A DNA stretch of 64,000 nucleotides from Superficieibacter electus (GCF_002915575.1 NZ_PQGD01000015.1:62001-126000), one strand, 5' to 3'; counted from the stretch's first letter, positions 34,808 to 44,707 are shown. Made by a program: numbers and translations. Notes: generated from the sequence alone by a model not told the origin.

Positions 34808-36553
34808 ATGCTTAACGAACGCCAGCGTGCTCTGCTCGATCTTCTTGAACAGCAGCCCGGTTCTCTTATTGAGCTGGCGCGGGTCACTGCGGTTTCCGGT
34901 CGCACTGTCTTACGCGACATTGATTATATTAACTTTACCCTTAGCGGGACGGCGCATATTCAGGGGGCGGGCAGTTCAGGCTATCGGTTAGAGATTTTTG
35001 ATCGCCGCCGTTATTTTCAGCTACTGCAACGGCATGATAATGATGATCGGTTGCTGGCGCATCTGCTGATTAATGCGTTTACCACCCGCACCCAGCTCGC
35101 TGAGGCCCTCAATTTACCAGAGGCGTGGGTGGTCGACAGACTGCCGCGCCTCAAGCTACGTTACGAACGCGCCTTTAACTTGCAAAGCCGCCCTGGCGTA
35201 GGTCATTTTATTGATGAGCCGGAAGAAAAACGCATTATTCTGCTGGCCAATTTACTAAAAAAAGATCCCTTTATCGTGGCATTACCGGGTGTCACAGCAG
35301 AGGTCGTCGATGCGCTGTCGGAAATTGACAGTGACAATTTACAGCTCTCATTGATTCCAGGCGATTATATCGCAAGTATCGTGCTGGCCGTCTACGCACT
35401 GCGCCAGCGTCTGACCCACCGCTGGCCTGATAGTCAAAATGAGACATTACGCACGGCTATCGAACACGCGGGATTGTACCTGGGTAAGGAAGCGTTAAAC
35501 ACGTTAAACGGCCTGCTGGCTCGTCATCAACAGCATGCCAGTGAAGTGACATCCGCCAGTATTGAGGCATTGCTACTGTCTCTGCCTGATATCGTCCGGC
35601 TTAATATTATTGATACGCCCCTGGTGGATGATTTAACTGGCCACATCCTGCGCTGTACTGCTGCCCCCGTCTGGCTATCAGAAAACCGTCAGGGCAGCCT
35701 GAATAACCTTAAAGCCGCCTGGCCTGCTGCATTCGATCTCAGCCTGCATTTTATTAACCGGCTTAGTGAGCAGTACGATATACCGTTATTTGACAGTGAC
35801 CTGGTCGGCCTGTATTTTGCCTGTGCTCTTGAGCGTCATCAGAATGAACGCCAGCCGGTGATCCTGCTTTGTGAGCAGAACGCCATCGCCACCATCAACA
35901 AACAGGCTATAGAGCGAGACATTATCAATTGCCGGGTTATTATCGTGCATTCGCTGGTGGAGCTGCGCAATACCTGCGCCGAGATAGAGCCGCTACTGAT
36001 TATTAATAACAGCCACTTTTTCCCCGATGAATCCCGGTATCATGTACTGGTTATCAAAAATATTATTACCGCAGCCGGAATAAATCAGATTAAAGATTTC
36101 CTCGCCTCAGCATTTATTCGACAGCAACCGGAGCGCTTCTTCCTGGCCGAGGGAAGCTTCCATTATGACAACGCACCGGATGAATCATGGCAGATAATAA
36201 TCACGCGCATCTGTGAACGGCTGGTAATAAATACGCATTTAACGGCAGATGAGGCTGAGCGTATTTGCCAGCGTGAGCAAGAAGGTGAAAACCTGATTGT
36301 GAACCGGATCGCCATTCCCCACTGCTGGAGCGAACAGCAAACGCGTTTTCGCGGTTTTTTTATCACGCTGACTTCAGCAATCCAGGTCAACGGAGAACCG
36401 GTCAACCACGTGCTGATTACTTGTGCCAGTTCCAGCGCCCGGCATGAACTGAAAATTTTTAGTTACTTAGCCAGCGTGTTGTATCGTTATTCCGGTGAGG
36501 AGGTTATCGCGCTGAACGGGTATGAGGCGTTTATCGCCCTGTTGCGGGAATAG
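34808..36553 (+). CDS. frvR: PRD-type transcriptional regulator FrvR
   Basis: 581-residue regulator of the frv genes, one residue shorter than I recall for E. coli. Order: N-terminal helix-turn-helix (LLDLLEQQPGSLIELARVTAVSGRTVLRDIDYI), a second winged helix around residues 80-120, PTS-regulation domains in the middle, and a C-terminal EIIA-like domain with its His in NRIAIPHCW near residue 504. It starts 9 bp after frvX. PTS phosphorylation of the PRD and EIIA-like His residues is expected to tune its activity. Confidence 0.92.
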   Translation: MLNERQRALLDLLEQQPGSLIELARVTAVSGRTVLRDIDYINFTLSGTAHIQGAGSSGYRLEIFDRRRYFQLLQRHDNDDRLLAHLLINAFTTRTQLAEALNLPEAWVVDRLPRLKLRYERAFNLQSRPGVGHFIDEPEEKRIILLANLLKKDPFIVALPGVTAEVVDALSEIDSDNLQLSLIPGDYIASIVLAVYALRQRLTHRWPDSQNETLRTAIEHAGLYLGKEALNTLNGLLARHQQHASEVTSASIEALLLSLPDIVRLNIIDTPLVDDLTGHILRCTAAPVWLSENRQGSLNNLKAAWPAAFDLSLHFINRLSEQYDIPLFDSDLVGLYFACALERHQNERQPVILLCEQNAIATINKQAIERDIINCRVIIVHSLVELRNTCAEIEPLLIINNSHFFPDESRYHVLVIKNIITAAGINQIKDFLASAFIRQQPERFFLAEGSFHYDNAPDESWQIIITRICERLVINTHLTADEAERICQREQEGENLIVNRIAIPHCWSEQQTRFRGFFITLTSAIQVNGEPVNHVLITCASSSARHELKIFSYLASVLYRYSGEEVIALNGYEAFIALLRE

Positions 36554-36559
36554 CCATGC

Positions 36560-36582
36560 GCCCGGCGGCATGCGCCACCGGG
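36560..36582. repeat. REP-type palindrome between frvR and yiiG
   Basis: GCGCCCGGCGG and CCACCGGGC form a REP-like imperfect palindrome between the convergent frvR and yiiG genes. It may also act as a transcript 3' end. Confidence 0.6.
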
Positions 36583-36595
36583 CAGGGTGTAGTAA

Positions 36596-37672
36596 TTAAT
36601 GCAGACGGTTGTAGTCATCCACCATTTCGTTATAGCTCTTCAGTGCAGCGGGATACGAGCCTTCGACCATCCAGCCCGCATTGGCATCGGCAATCCACTC
36701 CCGTTCTTGTTCTGAATAGGGTTCTTTGTCCCTGATGCGACGGATATATTTCTTGGCGTTAAGCTGATAGTCCTCAACGGAAGAAATAAAGCTCCCCATA
36801 GAAATATTGGGCTGGGCTTTATCTTTCGCTTTAAGCTCTTCAGTGATTTTCTCCAGCGCATTAAGCTGCTTCATAGCTGTTTCAGGGTCAAATTTGTCTT
36901 CTTTGATAATACTGTCGACTTTCTGCGCATCAATCATGATCGCCAGTTTATAATAATTAACTGACTTACCTTCGCTTTGCTCGATGGCGTTTAAATGCGC
37001 AATCTGGCGTTCGTCATCCACTTTTTTAATGGCTGCAGCATAAGCGCTGGAGGCAGGTTTAAAGGCTTCCCAGTTTTTTAACAGGGTCTGGTGGAGCGCC
37101 TTGCCTTGCGCAAACGCGTCGTCTTTATAGTTTTCCTGCTCATAATACTTATCAATTTCGTTAATCGTGTTGGCGATGTCTACCGCGCTGGTCACGAACG
37201 CCGTTGCCGCCTCATCCATCCCTTCAAGCGCAGGGGTTAATTTTGCCACTTCAGGGATCTGCTTCTGGCACTTCGCAATTGAGGATTCGGAGACAGAATA
37301 AATACCGTAAACAATGCTTTCCCTTCCGGTCGGACCGGTGTGGAAATCTTTCAGCCAGCTGGCATAACGGTCGATGCTGTGAAAAATCGAGAGCTGCAAA
37401 TCATTGTAGCAATCAATATACGTATTCATCTTCTCGTCATAGATAACGTCTTTATCTGCCTGCACCGCCGGTGCGGTTTGCTCAGTTTGCGCTGGCGCAT
37501 CATCTTCTGCTGCTGTGTCTTTCGCTGGTGTCGCGGGCGCTTCAGTAGTCTGAGCGGGCGTGCTGCTGGCGGCGGCTGGCGCAGCTTCGGCTTTATCCTT
37601 ATCGTCACAGCCGGTGAGTCCCGTTGCCATAAGAGCAAATACAATTGCTGATGCTAATAAACTCCGTTTCAT
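36596..37672 (-). CDS. yiiG: DUF3829 lipoprotein YiiG
   Basis: 358-residue predicted lipoprotein. The signal peptide ends in a lipobox LTGC at residues 19-22, followed by Asp-Asp, which in enterobacteria favours retention at the inner membrane. An Ala/Pro/Thr-rich linker (about residues 28-75) leads to an alpha-helical DUF3829 domain (about 85-350). Function unknown. In E. coli it also lies between frvR and fdhD, so it is a backbone gene. Confidence 0.9.
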   Translation of the reverse strand: MKRSLLASAIVFALMATGLTGCDDKDKAEAAPAAASSTPAQTTEAPATPAKDTAAEDDAPAQTEQTAPAVQADKDVIYDEKMNTYIDCYNDLQLSIFHSIDRYASWLKDFHTGPTGRESIVYGIYSVSESSIAKCQKQIPEVAKLTPALEGMDEAATAFVTSAVDIANTINEIDKYYEQENYKDDAFAQGKALHQTLLKNWEAFKPASSAYAAAIKKVDDERQIAHLNAIEQSEGKSVNYYKLAIMIDAQKVDSIIKEDKFDPETAMKQLNALEKITEELKAKDKAQPNISMGSFISSVEDYQLNAKKYIRRIRDKEPYSEQEREWIADANAGWMVEGSYPAALKSYNEMVDDYNRLH

Positions 37673-38079
37673 AAAATTCCCAAAGCAGTAATAAAAGATA
37701 ACGTATCATCGTCCAGGCTTTTATTAAAATCAACCTCAGGATTAAAAATCACGCAGGGTTATAATTAGAAATGAATTATATAGGTGAATATATACAGCAG
37801 CCGATAATTCTATAGCAGCATACAGTGGGCGCATGCTGATAATGAGTTTTTTTGCATATCCTGTTTCAGTTCATCTCACAGCAACGAGGAGGGAAACCTC
37901 CAGGCATGCCTGTGACATAAGCCCGGCAAGGTGGATTGCGAAACGCATCACATAATTATCAAAACATCATTTCATTTTCCAGAATAAGAGCGGAAAGTAC
38001 TAGTGTCTAATCAATTTATTAGTGTCTAGCGTCTAATTTATTTCGACGCTATTTTCTACTCTATCCAGGATATTGAGTC
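37673..38079. other. divergent control region of yiiG and the LevR-type gene
   Basis: 407 bp with no gene. The right-hand end holds repeated AGTGTC/AGCGTC half sites (38002-38050, listed separately). The left part is AT-rich and shows nothing further I can name. Confidence 0.6.
38002..38050. promoter_or_regulatory. repeated half sites before the LevR-type activator gene
   Basis: AGTGTC (38002-38007), AGTGTC (38021-38026), AGCGTC (38028-38033) and the inverse GACGCT (38045-38050), separated by AT-rich spacers such as TAATCAATTTATT. The same half sites recur upstream of the three sigma-54 promoters in this locus, so this looks like an autoregulatory site for the activator. Confidence 0.65.
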
Positions 38080-40683
38080 ATGGCGCTGTCGGCGAAAGAA
38101 AAATTGTTCCACAAAATCCTCACGCATTATGCTGAAAGTGCTTCAGGATTCACAGCTCAGGACTGTGCCGATTTTATCAGCGTGAATCGTAGTGTGATTA
38201 GCCATTACCTGAACCGCCTGTGTGAAGATGGCCGCTTAGTGAAAGAAAATACCCGACCGGTGCGCTTTTATGTCCGTCATAGCGGCCAGGACGCACCAGT
38301 GCGTGCCTGCATAGTGTCGAAAACCGAGGACGCGTTTCTGAATTTGATTGGCGCTCAGGGAAGTCTGAGCGAGGCGGTATCGCTTTGTCGTTCAGCGGTA
38401 GACTATCCTGGAGACGGCCTGCCTGTGCTGCTGTCCGGCGAAAGCGGCGTTGGGAAAAGCTACCTTGCCTCGCTGATATATCAGTATGCGGTAGAACGTC
38501 GCGTTATTGCTGCTGATAAACCCTTCGTTGAACTTAACTGCGCCGACTACGCCAATAATCCCGAACTGCTCTCTGCAACGCTTTTCGGTTATACGCGTGG
38601 TGCATTTACCGGTGCCGACCGTGAAAAGCGCGGTGCATTTGATGATGCCGATGGCGGCTTCCTGTTTCTGGATGAAGTGCACCGTCTGTCAGCGGAGAAC
38701 CAGGAAAAGTTATTCCTGTTTATGGATAAAGGCTACTTCTACCGTCTTGGCGATAACCGTACCCGCCACCCGGCCTCGCTACGCTTTATTTTCGCCACCA
38801 CTGAAAACATCGACACGGTGCTACTCAATACCTTCCGTCGTCGCATCCCCGTTCGCGTGACATTACCGAATTATCTCTCCCGTCCGCTTAGCGAACGTGT
38901 CGCGCAAATCCTTCATTTTCTGCGCCAGGAGGCGCGTAGTCTTCAACGAGATATTCACCTGGACAATCAGTTAATGCATCAACTGGTGATATCGCCGGTA
39001 CGCGGTAATATTGGCGAGCTAAAAAACCAGATCAAAGTCATGTGCGCCAGCGCGTGGAGCGACAATCGCGAGGCTGAGTTCATTACGCTTTACACGCCCC
39101 ATTCAACCGGTGAGGTGCTGGTTGTCTCCGCCCATGACCGCGACAGGTTACCGGATATTAGCGACCTGTTGCCAAAAGCGATGCGCGACGACGTCATTTT
39201 CCGTGATTTTTGCCATAGCGGTAATGTGTTGCTGCTCAATCGAAAAATGGAGCAGTGGCTGACCACTATCGGCGGTCTGGTCCCGGCTGAAGCCCTGTAC
39301 AGTGGCTATATCTGGCAAAATACCATGCACGCGCTTAATGAACTGGAGACCCAGACCGGGATTCAGTGCAGCCAGGAAATCCGTAAAGCGATATGGCTAT
39401 GCCTGAGCTACGCATTACACATGCCGCAGGACACCGCCACGCTTGCTGAGCTACAAAGCATTTCCGACTACGTTTCCGGTAAGGCGCGTTTACTGGCAGA
39501 AGAGTGCGTTGCTTTGTTGACCAGACACGTCGTTAATCAACCTCTACCGTTATTGCTGCCGCTGCTAAGTTGCGCTTTTCATACCCTGGCGGGTGAAGAC
39601 GATCATATTCAGGGCATTATTGTTTCGCATGGGCGGTCTACTGCATCCAGTATTGCTGCCGTCGCTAACCAGCTTACCGGTGGCTATTATTTCAAAGCGT
39701 TTGATATGCCCAACGCAACCTCAACACGTGAAATTATTGACCTGTTGATCGCCCATCTTTCCCATCTCACCCAGGGCGCAGGATTAGTTATCCTGGTTGA
39801 TATGGGATCGCTCAAAGAAATTTATGAGGAGATTAAACGCCATCTGCATGGTGAATTGCTGGTTATTAATAACGTCAGCACCGCCATGGCGCTGGATATC
39901 GCATCCAAAATACAGGATAAGCTGTCGATGGCGGACATTATTGACAGTGCGAAAGGTGCATATGACGTGGAAACCCGCTATTACGCGGGCGTGATGCCGG
40001 GCAACAAAATCATTATATCCTGCATTTCTGGCGAAGGTATTTCCCACAAGCTCAAAGACATTGTCCAGCGCTATCTGGCGCAGGAAGACATCGATATCAT
40101 GACGATGGAATATGACGATCTTAAGTGGAAAATCGCCCATTCAGACCCGGCACTGAACGGTACGAGACTGATTATCACCACCACCGATCTGGAGGCGGGC
40201 TATATTCCACTGCTCAGCGTCGAACAACTGATCAAAGAGAAAACCCTCATACTCAAGCGCGATTATTTCAGCGGCCTGCTGACAGAAGGCGGGCTGGAGC
40301 CAATGATTGACGAGGTTGTGAAGCTCTTTACCGTGGAGGGCGTCGCCAGCCGTCTGAGCTTTCTCAATCCGGTGGTAATCATTGATGAGGTCGATGCCGT
40401 CATTAAACAGTATGAAGCGTTTTATAAAATCCATTTTGAAAGTTATCTGCGCATTAATCTCTTTATGCATATTGCGCTGATGATTGAACGCGTAATGGTT
40501 AATAACGGCGTGCGTCATCGGGAGGAGGCAGAATTAACGCTACAGCAACAAGCGTTTGTTGCCGTACACGATACCTTTTTCCAGGCACTGAATCGCAAAT
40601 ACCATATCACTCTGCCACTTACTGAAGTACTGATGATTTATGAAATCATGGAGCCATGGATTGCCACCGACGCCAGCTGGTAA
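38080..40683 (+). CDS. LevR-type sigma-54-dependent activator with PTS regulation domains
   Basis: 867-residue activator. Order: N-terminal helix-turn-helix (about 1-65); AAA+ sigma-54-interaction domain (about 85-330) with Walker A GESGVGKS near residue 117, the GAFTGA loop near 173 that contacts sigma-54, and Walker B GGFLFLDEVH near 190; first PRD (about 390-490); mannose-type EIIA-like domain with His in IVSHGRSTASS near 516; galactitol-type EIIB-like segment with Cys in IISCISGEG near 648; second PRD (about 750-860). This is the full LevR layout. Its targets are the Man-family PTS operon, the porin and the GH43 gene, all with -24/-12 promoters. Confidence 0.93.
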   Translation: MALSAKEKLFHKILTHYAESASGFTAQDCADFISVNRSVISHYLNRLCEDGRLVKENTRPVRFYVRHSGQDAPVRACIVSKTEDAFLNLIGAQGSLSEAVSLCRSAVDYPGDGLPVLLSGESGVGKSYLASLIYQYAVERRVIAADKPFVELNCADYANNPELLSATLFGYTRGAFTGADREKRGAFDDADGGFLFLDEVHRLSAENQEKLFLFMDKGYFYRLGDNRTRHPASLRFIFATTENIDTVLLNTFRRRIPVRVTLPNYLSRPLSERVAQILHFLRQEARSLQRDIHLDNQLMHQLVISPVRGNIGELKNQIKVMCASAWSDNREAEFITLYTPHSTGEVLVVSAHDRDRLPDISDLLPKAMRDDVIFRDFCHSGNVLLLNRKMEQWLTTIGGLVPAEALYSGYIWQNTMHALNELETQTGIQCSQEIRKAIWLCLSYALHMPQDTATLAELQSISDYVSGKARLLAEECVALLTRHVVNQPLPLLLPLLSCAFHTLAGEDDHIQGIIVSHGRSTASSIAAVANQLTGGYYFKAFDMPNATSTREIIDLLIAHLSHLTQGAGLVILVDMGSLKEIYEEIKRHLHGELLVINNVSTAMALDIASKIQDKLSMADIIDSAKGAYDVETRYYAGVMPGNKIIISCISGEGISHKLKDIVQRYLAQEDIDIMTMEYDDLKWKIAHSDPALNGTRLIITTTDLEAGYIPLLSVEQLIKEKTLILKRDYFSGLLTEGGLEPMIDEVVKLFTVEGVASRLSFLNPVVIIDEVDAVIKQYEAFYKIHFESYLRINLFMHIALMIERVMVNNGVRHREEAELTLQQQAFVAVHDTFFQALNRKYHITLPLTEVLMIYEIMEPWIATDASW

Positions 40684-40754
40684 TTCCCGCTGCCAGTGCA
40701 CGCTGGCGGCCACCTTCGACACTACCTTCATGGCCGTAATTCAACACTATTCTC

Positions 40755-40760
40755 AGCGTC
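40755..40760. promoter_or_regulatory. half site upstream of the EIIA sigma-54 promoter
   Basis: AGCGTC followed by an AT-rich stretch, about 44 bp before the -24 element, with an ACACT word a few bases to its left. Matches the half sites before the activator, porin and GH43 genes. Confidence 0.5.
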
Positions 40761-40803
40761 CATAAATTAATTTTTATCATTGAAAATCAAACAATTAATA
40801 AAA

Positions 40804-40819
40804 TGGCACAGCAATTGCT
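40804..40819 (+). promoter_or_regulatory. sigma-54 (-24/-12) promoter of the PTS operon
   Basis: TGGCACAGCAATTGCT matches the sigma-54 consensus TGGCAC-N5-TTGCW at every conserved base. It lies 41 bp before the EIIA start codon. Confidence 0.9.
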
Positions 40820-40860
40820 ATATCTCTGACATACCACTAAAAATGATTAAGGAACGCAAA

Positions 40861-41343
40861 ATGCGAGAGATGTATATCGCAACTCATGGCCGCTACGCCG
40901 AAGGAATAATCTCCGCGCTGAATCTGCTGATTGGAGACGATCATGACGTACAGCCTCTCTGTGCATATTGCGGTGAAATTGGCTCTACGGCAGAACTGGC
41001 CATCCGTTTCGAAGACATTGCCCGCCAGGCAGCACGTCGCGGCAACGAACTGGTTCTGTTTACCGACATGCCCGGCGGTAGCGTTAATAACACCGCGGTA
41101 CAGATGATGGTCAACTATCCGCATGTCCACGTCATCAGCGGCGCGAACCTGATTATGCTGATGGAGTTTTGCATGTCTGAGCATGAAGAAACGGCAGCAC
41201 GCTTGCAGGATGCCATCGCTGCCGCCAGCGGCGCAATGCAGTACATGAATCTCATACCTGAAATCATCTCGGCGCGTCAGTCGGTGCAACCCGCCCCACA
41301 GAACGATGTTGATGATTTTTTTAGCCAGGAGGAAGGATTATGA
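40861..41343 (+). CDS. mannose-family PTS EIIA
   Basis: 160-residue EIIA-Man domain that takes phosphate from HPr on the His in IATHGRYAEG near residue 9. The rest of the fold includes FTDMPGGSVNNTAVQMM near residue 62. The start follows AAGGAA; a longer frame from 40780 would include the sigma-54 promoter and is rejected. Its stop overlaps the GH88 start (ATGA). The first gene of a six-gene operon. Confidence 0.92.
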   Translation: MREMYIATHGRYAEGIISALNLLIGDDHDVQPLCAYCGEIGSTAELAIRFEDIARQAARRGNELVLFTDMPGGSVNNTAVQMMVNYPHVHVISGANLIMLMEFCMSEHEETAARLQDAIAAASGAMQYMNLIPEIISARQSVQPAPQNDVDDFFSQEEGL

Positions 41344-42518
41344 CCGTTACCCTGGAAACGCTTGATGCTCGCTATAACATCCCACAGCCAGCTCTTAGCC
41401 GCAGCTGGCTATGCGAGGCGATGGCCGACGTCCTGAACCAACTGGACGCCATGCTGCCACGCTTTACCACAACGTTTCCCGCCGCCAGTGCAAGTAAAGG
41501 TCGTTATCCCGCAGTGGAAAACGTCGACTGGACTGAGGGTTTCTGGACCGGCATGTTGTGGCTGGCCTGGGAAGTGACTGGCGATGATAAATACCGGGTG
41601 GTCGCTGAACGTCTTATCGACAGTTTTGAAGAACGGCTGGATAAAAAGATCAAAGTTGATACTCACGATCTGGGTTTCCTTTACCAGCTCTCATGCGTCA
41701 ATGCCTGGAAGTTGACCTGCAACACCCGTGCACGCGGCCTGGCCCTGCGCGCTGCCGACCTGCTTTATCAGCGCTTTAACGCCACAGCAGGCGTTATTCA
41801 GGCCTGGGGAGACCTTAGCGATCCGGCGCGTCAGGGGCGAATGATTATCGACTGTAACCTCAATGTGCCGCTGCTGTTCTGGGCCGCCGATGAAACGGGT
41901 AACAGCGCGTATCGTGAAGCGGCAGTCCGCCATCTGGCGCAAGCGGCACGTTATCTGGTACGCGATGATGCCTCGACCTTTCACACTTTTTATATGGACA
42001 TTGAGAACGGTCAGCCATTGCGTGGTGACACCCACCAGGGTTTTAGCGACAGCTCATGCTGGGCGCGCGGCCAGGCGTGGGGGATTTACGGTTTCGCTCT
42101 GGGTTTTCACCACACCGGCGATACCACGCAGCCGGAGCTGGCTCGTCGGTTAGCCCATTATTTTCTTAACCGTTTACCTGAGGATTACGTGTGCTACTGG
42201 GATCTGATTTTTACCTCCCAGGATAACGCGTTTCGCGATACCTCAGCGGCCGCTATTGCCGTTTGCGGGCTGGCAGAGCTACTCAACATTCTTCCGCTGA
42301 CCGATCCGCTACGCCCGGCCTACCACAACGCGATTAAATTAATAATGCGTAATTTATCTACCCATTATTTTGCCTCTGCGCAGGACGGCCTACTGCGGGA
42401 AGGGGTTTATAACTTTGGCCGCCATATGGGAATTAATGAACCCAATCTGTGGGGCGATTATTTTTATTTCGAAGCCCTGGTTCGCCTTTCCCGCGTCTGG
42501 ACACCCTACTTTTGCTAA
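41340..42518 (+). CDS. GH88 unsaturated glucuronyl hydrolase
   Basis: 392-residue cytoplasmic enzyme of family GH88, which removes 4,5-unsaturated uronic acid from the non-reducing end of oligosaccharides left by polysaccharide lyases. The fold is an (alpha/alpha)6 barrel; the two catalytic Asp residues fit DTHDLGFLYQ near residue 105 and MIIDCNLNVPLLFW near 170. Other conserved parts are WTEGFWTGMLWLAWE and the C-terminal LWGDYFYFEALVRL. There is no signal peptide. Position inside a Man-family PTS operon parallels glycosaminoglycan disaccharide clusters of streptococci, where the PTS brings in an unsaturated disaccharide. Confidence 0.9.
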   Translation: MTVTLETLDARYNIPQPALSRSWLCEAMADVLNQLDAMLPRFTTTFPAASASKGRYPAVENVDWTEGFWTGMLWLAWEVTGDDKYRVVAERLIDSFEERLDKKIKVDTHDLGFLYQLSCVNAWKLTCNTRARGLALRAADLLYQRFNATAGVIQAWGDLSDPARQGRMIIDCNLNVPLLFWAADETGNSAYREAAVRHLAQAARYLVRDDASTFHTFYMDIENGQPLRGDTHQGFSDSSCWARGQAWGIYGFALGFHHTGDTTQPELARRLAHYFLNRLPEDYVCYWDLIFTSQDNAFRDTSAAAIAVCGLAELLNILPLTDPLRPAYHNAIKLIMRNLSTHYFASAQDGLLREGVYNFGRHMGINEPNLWGDYFYFEALVRLSRVWTPYFC

Positions 42519-42531
42519 CTGGAGCTACACC

Positions 42532-43029
42532 ATGATTTCTTTAGTTCGTATTGATGATCGTCTTATTCACGGCCAGGTCGCCGTGGTCTGGACCAAACAT
42601 CTTGGCGTCAATCGTATTCTGGTTGCCAACGATCAGATTGTGAATAACGAGGTACAAAAGATGTCGCTGCGCATGGCAGCACCGGATACCGCGAAATGCG
42701 CGATTATGGCGGTAAAGGACGCGAGCGATGTACTTAATGATCCGCGTTCAGAAAGCATGAAAATAATGGTTATCGTTAATAACGCAACCGATGCCCGTCG
42801 TCTGATCGAGCAGGTTCCGGGAATAAAAACGCTAAACGTCGCTAATTCGGGACGCATCACCGATAACCTGGCGGCAAAAAAACGCATTAGCGATACCGTC
42901 TATGTCACGCCGGAGGATGTGGCGGATTTTAATGCTATCGCCAGTCGCGGTGTGAAAGTTGAATACCAGGTTCTGCCCTCTCATCCAGTGAAAAATCTGA
43001 TTGAGATGCTGGATAACGCCGCCAGTTAA
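42532..43029 (+). CDS. mannose-family PTS EIIB
   Basis: 165-residue EIIB-Man domain with the phospho-His in VRIDDRLIHGQVAVVW near residue 13. GGAG lies 6 bases before the chosen ATG; the longer frame would run back into the GH88 gene. It receives phosphate from EIIA and passes it to sugar moving through EIIC/EIID. Confidence 0.92.
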   Translation: MISLVRIDDRLIHGQVAVVWTKHLGVNRILVANDQIVNNEVQKMSLRMAAPDTAKCAIMAVKDASDVLNDPRSESMKIMVIVNNATDARRLIEQVPGIKTLNVANSGRITDNLAAKKRISDTVYVTPEDVADFNAIASRGVKVEYQVLPSHPVKNLIEMLDNAAS

Positions 43030-43040
43030 GCGAGGTCATC

Positions 43041-43844
43041 ATGTTAACGTCTGCAATTCTTGTTGCTCTGGTGATGTTTTTGGTGAAAACCGCCGATCAC
43101 ACGCTAGGTCAGCCGCTAATAGAACGTCCGTTGATTTGCGGCGCACTGGTAGGGCTGGTGCTGGGTGATGTCCAGCAGGGCATCATTATTGGTGCCACAC
43201 TGGAGCTTATTTTTCTTGGTACTATCACCATTGGCGGCTCGGTTCCTGCCGATCTCGCGGTGGGGTCGGTGCTGGCAACCGCATTTACTATTCTGACCCA
43301 TGCTGCGCCTCCGGTTGCCGTTGCGCTGGCATTGCCGATCAGCCTGTTGGCCGTATTTGTCTATCAGGTGCTGAAACTGGTTTATACCGCGCTGGTAGAA
43401 AAATATGACGCGCTACTGGAGCAAGGACACGATCGCGCCGCGCTCGGCCTGACGCTGGGAATGACCTTCTTCTATGGTGTCCCTTTCGCCCTGATTGCCT
43501 TTTTCGGCATTCTGTTCGGCACTGACGTGATCCGCAGCCTGGTGGAAAGTATTCCCGGCACGGTGATGCGCGGCATGACGGCAGTCGGCGGTATGCTTCC
43601 CGCACTGGGATTTGCGATCCTGCTAAAAGCGTTATGGAACCGTAATATTGCCGCCTTCTTCTTCATCGGCTTTGCAATGGCAGCGTATCTGCAACTGCCG
43701 ATTATGGGCATCGCGATTATCGCAGCCTCCGTTGCGGTCTACCTTTGCTTCAATGAATTTAACCAACTTAAAGCGAATAAACAGGCGACGACAGTAGCAG
43801 CACCGGCGTCGGTAGATGATAAGGACGGGTTCTTCAATGACTGA
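43041..43844 (+). CDS. mannose-family PTS EIIC
   Basis: 267-residue integral membrane protein with about seven hydrophobic segments. Family landmarks are LIERPLICGALVGLVLGD near residue 27 and GATLELIFLGTITIGGSVPAD near 50. It forms the sugar-conducting part with EIID. Its stop overlaps the EIID start by 8 bases. Confidence 0.92.
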   Translation: MLTSAILVALVMFLVKTADHTLGQPLIERPLICGALVGLVLGDVQQGIIIGATLELIFLGTITIGGSVPADLAVGSVLATAFTILTHAAPPVAVALALPISLLAVFVYQVLKLVYTALVEKYDALLEQGHDRAALGLTLGMTFFYGVPFALIAFFGILFGTDVIRSLVESIPGTVMRGMTAVGGMLPALGFAILLKALWNRNIAAFFFIGFAMAAYLQLPIMGIAIIAASVAVYLCFNEFNQLKANKQATTVAAPASVDDKDGFFND

Positions 43845-44679
43845 TATCCAGATAAAAAATGTCAGTGCGTATAGCGATGACAAAAGCGAGAAAAAACTGT
43901 TTCGCCAGCTATTTATCCGTCAGTTTCCTCTGCTCGGGTCGATGAATTTCACCCGGATGGAAGGGTTAAGCTATGGCTGGGCGCTGGCACCGATGCTGAA
44001 AAAAATCTACGCTGGCGATCCGCATCGTTATCTTGATGCGTTAAAGCGTAATAGCCAGTTCTTTAATACCAATCAACATCTGGCTCCTTTCATTATGGGG
44101 CTGACGCTGTCGATGGAAAAAGAAAATGCGGCCAACCCGAATTTTGATACCTCCAGCATCAACGGTATCAAAGTTGCGCTGATGGGGCCGTTTGCCGGAG
44201 TCGGCGACTCCTTTTTTTACGGTGTGCTGCGTATTATTGCTACCGGTATCGCTATAGGCCTGGCCTCACAGGGCAATCCGCTCGGCCCGCTATTATTTCT
44301 GCTTATTTATAATATTCCCAGCTACCTGCTGCGCTATTACGGCGGCGTGATGGGCTATCGTCTGGGATCGAAGTACATCGCCGAAGCCACGCAATCCGGC
44401 CTGCTTAGCTGTATCACTAAAGCGTCGTCGATCATGGGGTTAATGATGGTTGGCGCGATGAGCGCCAGCATGGTGAAATTTACTACCACCTTTAAGACAA
44501 CCATTGCCGGACAGCCCTTTGTGCTACAGGAGATCCTCGATAAAATTTGTGTTGGTCTGATCCCACTTTTACTGGTGCTGGGCTGTTTGAAACTGCTGAA
44601 TAAGAAAGTCAGTCCTAATAAAGTATTAATCCTGCTGATCGTTCTCGGTTTTGCCGCCGCCGGTGTAGGAATTATTTAA
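43837..44679 (+). CDS. mannose-family PTS EIID
   Basis: 280-residue membrane protein of the EIID-Man family, found only in this PTS type. A cytosolic N-terminal part with FLxQ-like LFRQLFIRQFPLLGSMNFTRMEG precedes membrane segments. ALMGPFAGVGDSFFYG near residue 118 is the family hallmark. The start at 43837 has AAGGAC upstream; an earlier ATG at 43816 is possible but lies deeper in the EIIC frame. Confidence 0.92.
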   Translation: MTDIQIKNVSAYSDDKSEKKLFRQLFIRQFPLLGSMNFTRMEGLSYGWALAPMLKKIYAGDPHRYLDALKRNSQFFNTNQHLAPFIMGLTLSMEKENAANPNFDTSSINGIKVALMGPFAGVGDSFFYGVLRIIATGIAIGLASQGNPLGPLLFLLIYNIPSYLLRYYGGVMGYRLGSKYIAEATQSGLLSCITKASSIMGLMMVGAMSASMVKFTTTFKTTIAGQPFVLQEILDKICVGLIPLLLVLGCLKLLNKKVSPNKVLILLIVLGFAAAGVGII

Positions 44680-44686
44680 ACCGTCA

Positions 44687-44707
44687 GCCCCCTTTGCATA
44701 AGGGGGC
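44687..44707 (+). terminator. hairpin between EIID and dehydrogenase genes
   Basis: GCCCCCTT and AAGGGGGC pair around TGCAT. No T run follows, so it may be an mRNA processing or attenuation signal rather than a full stop. Confidence 0.5.
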
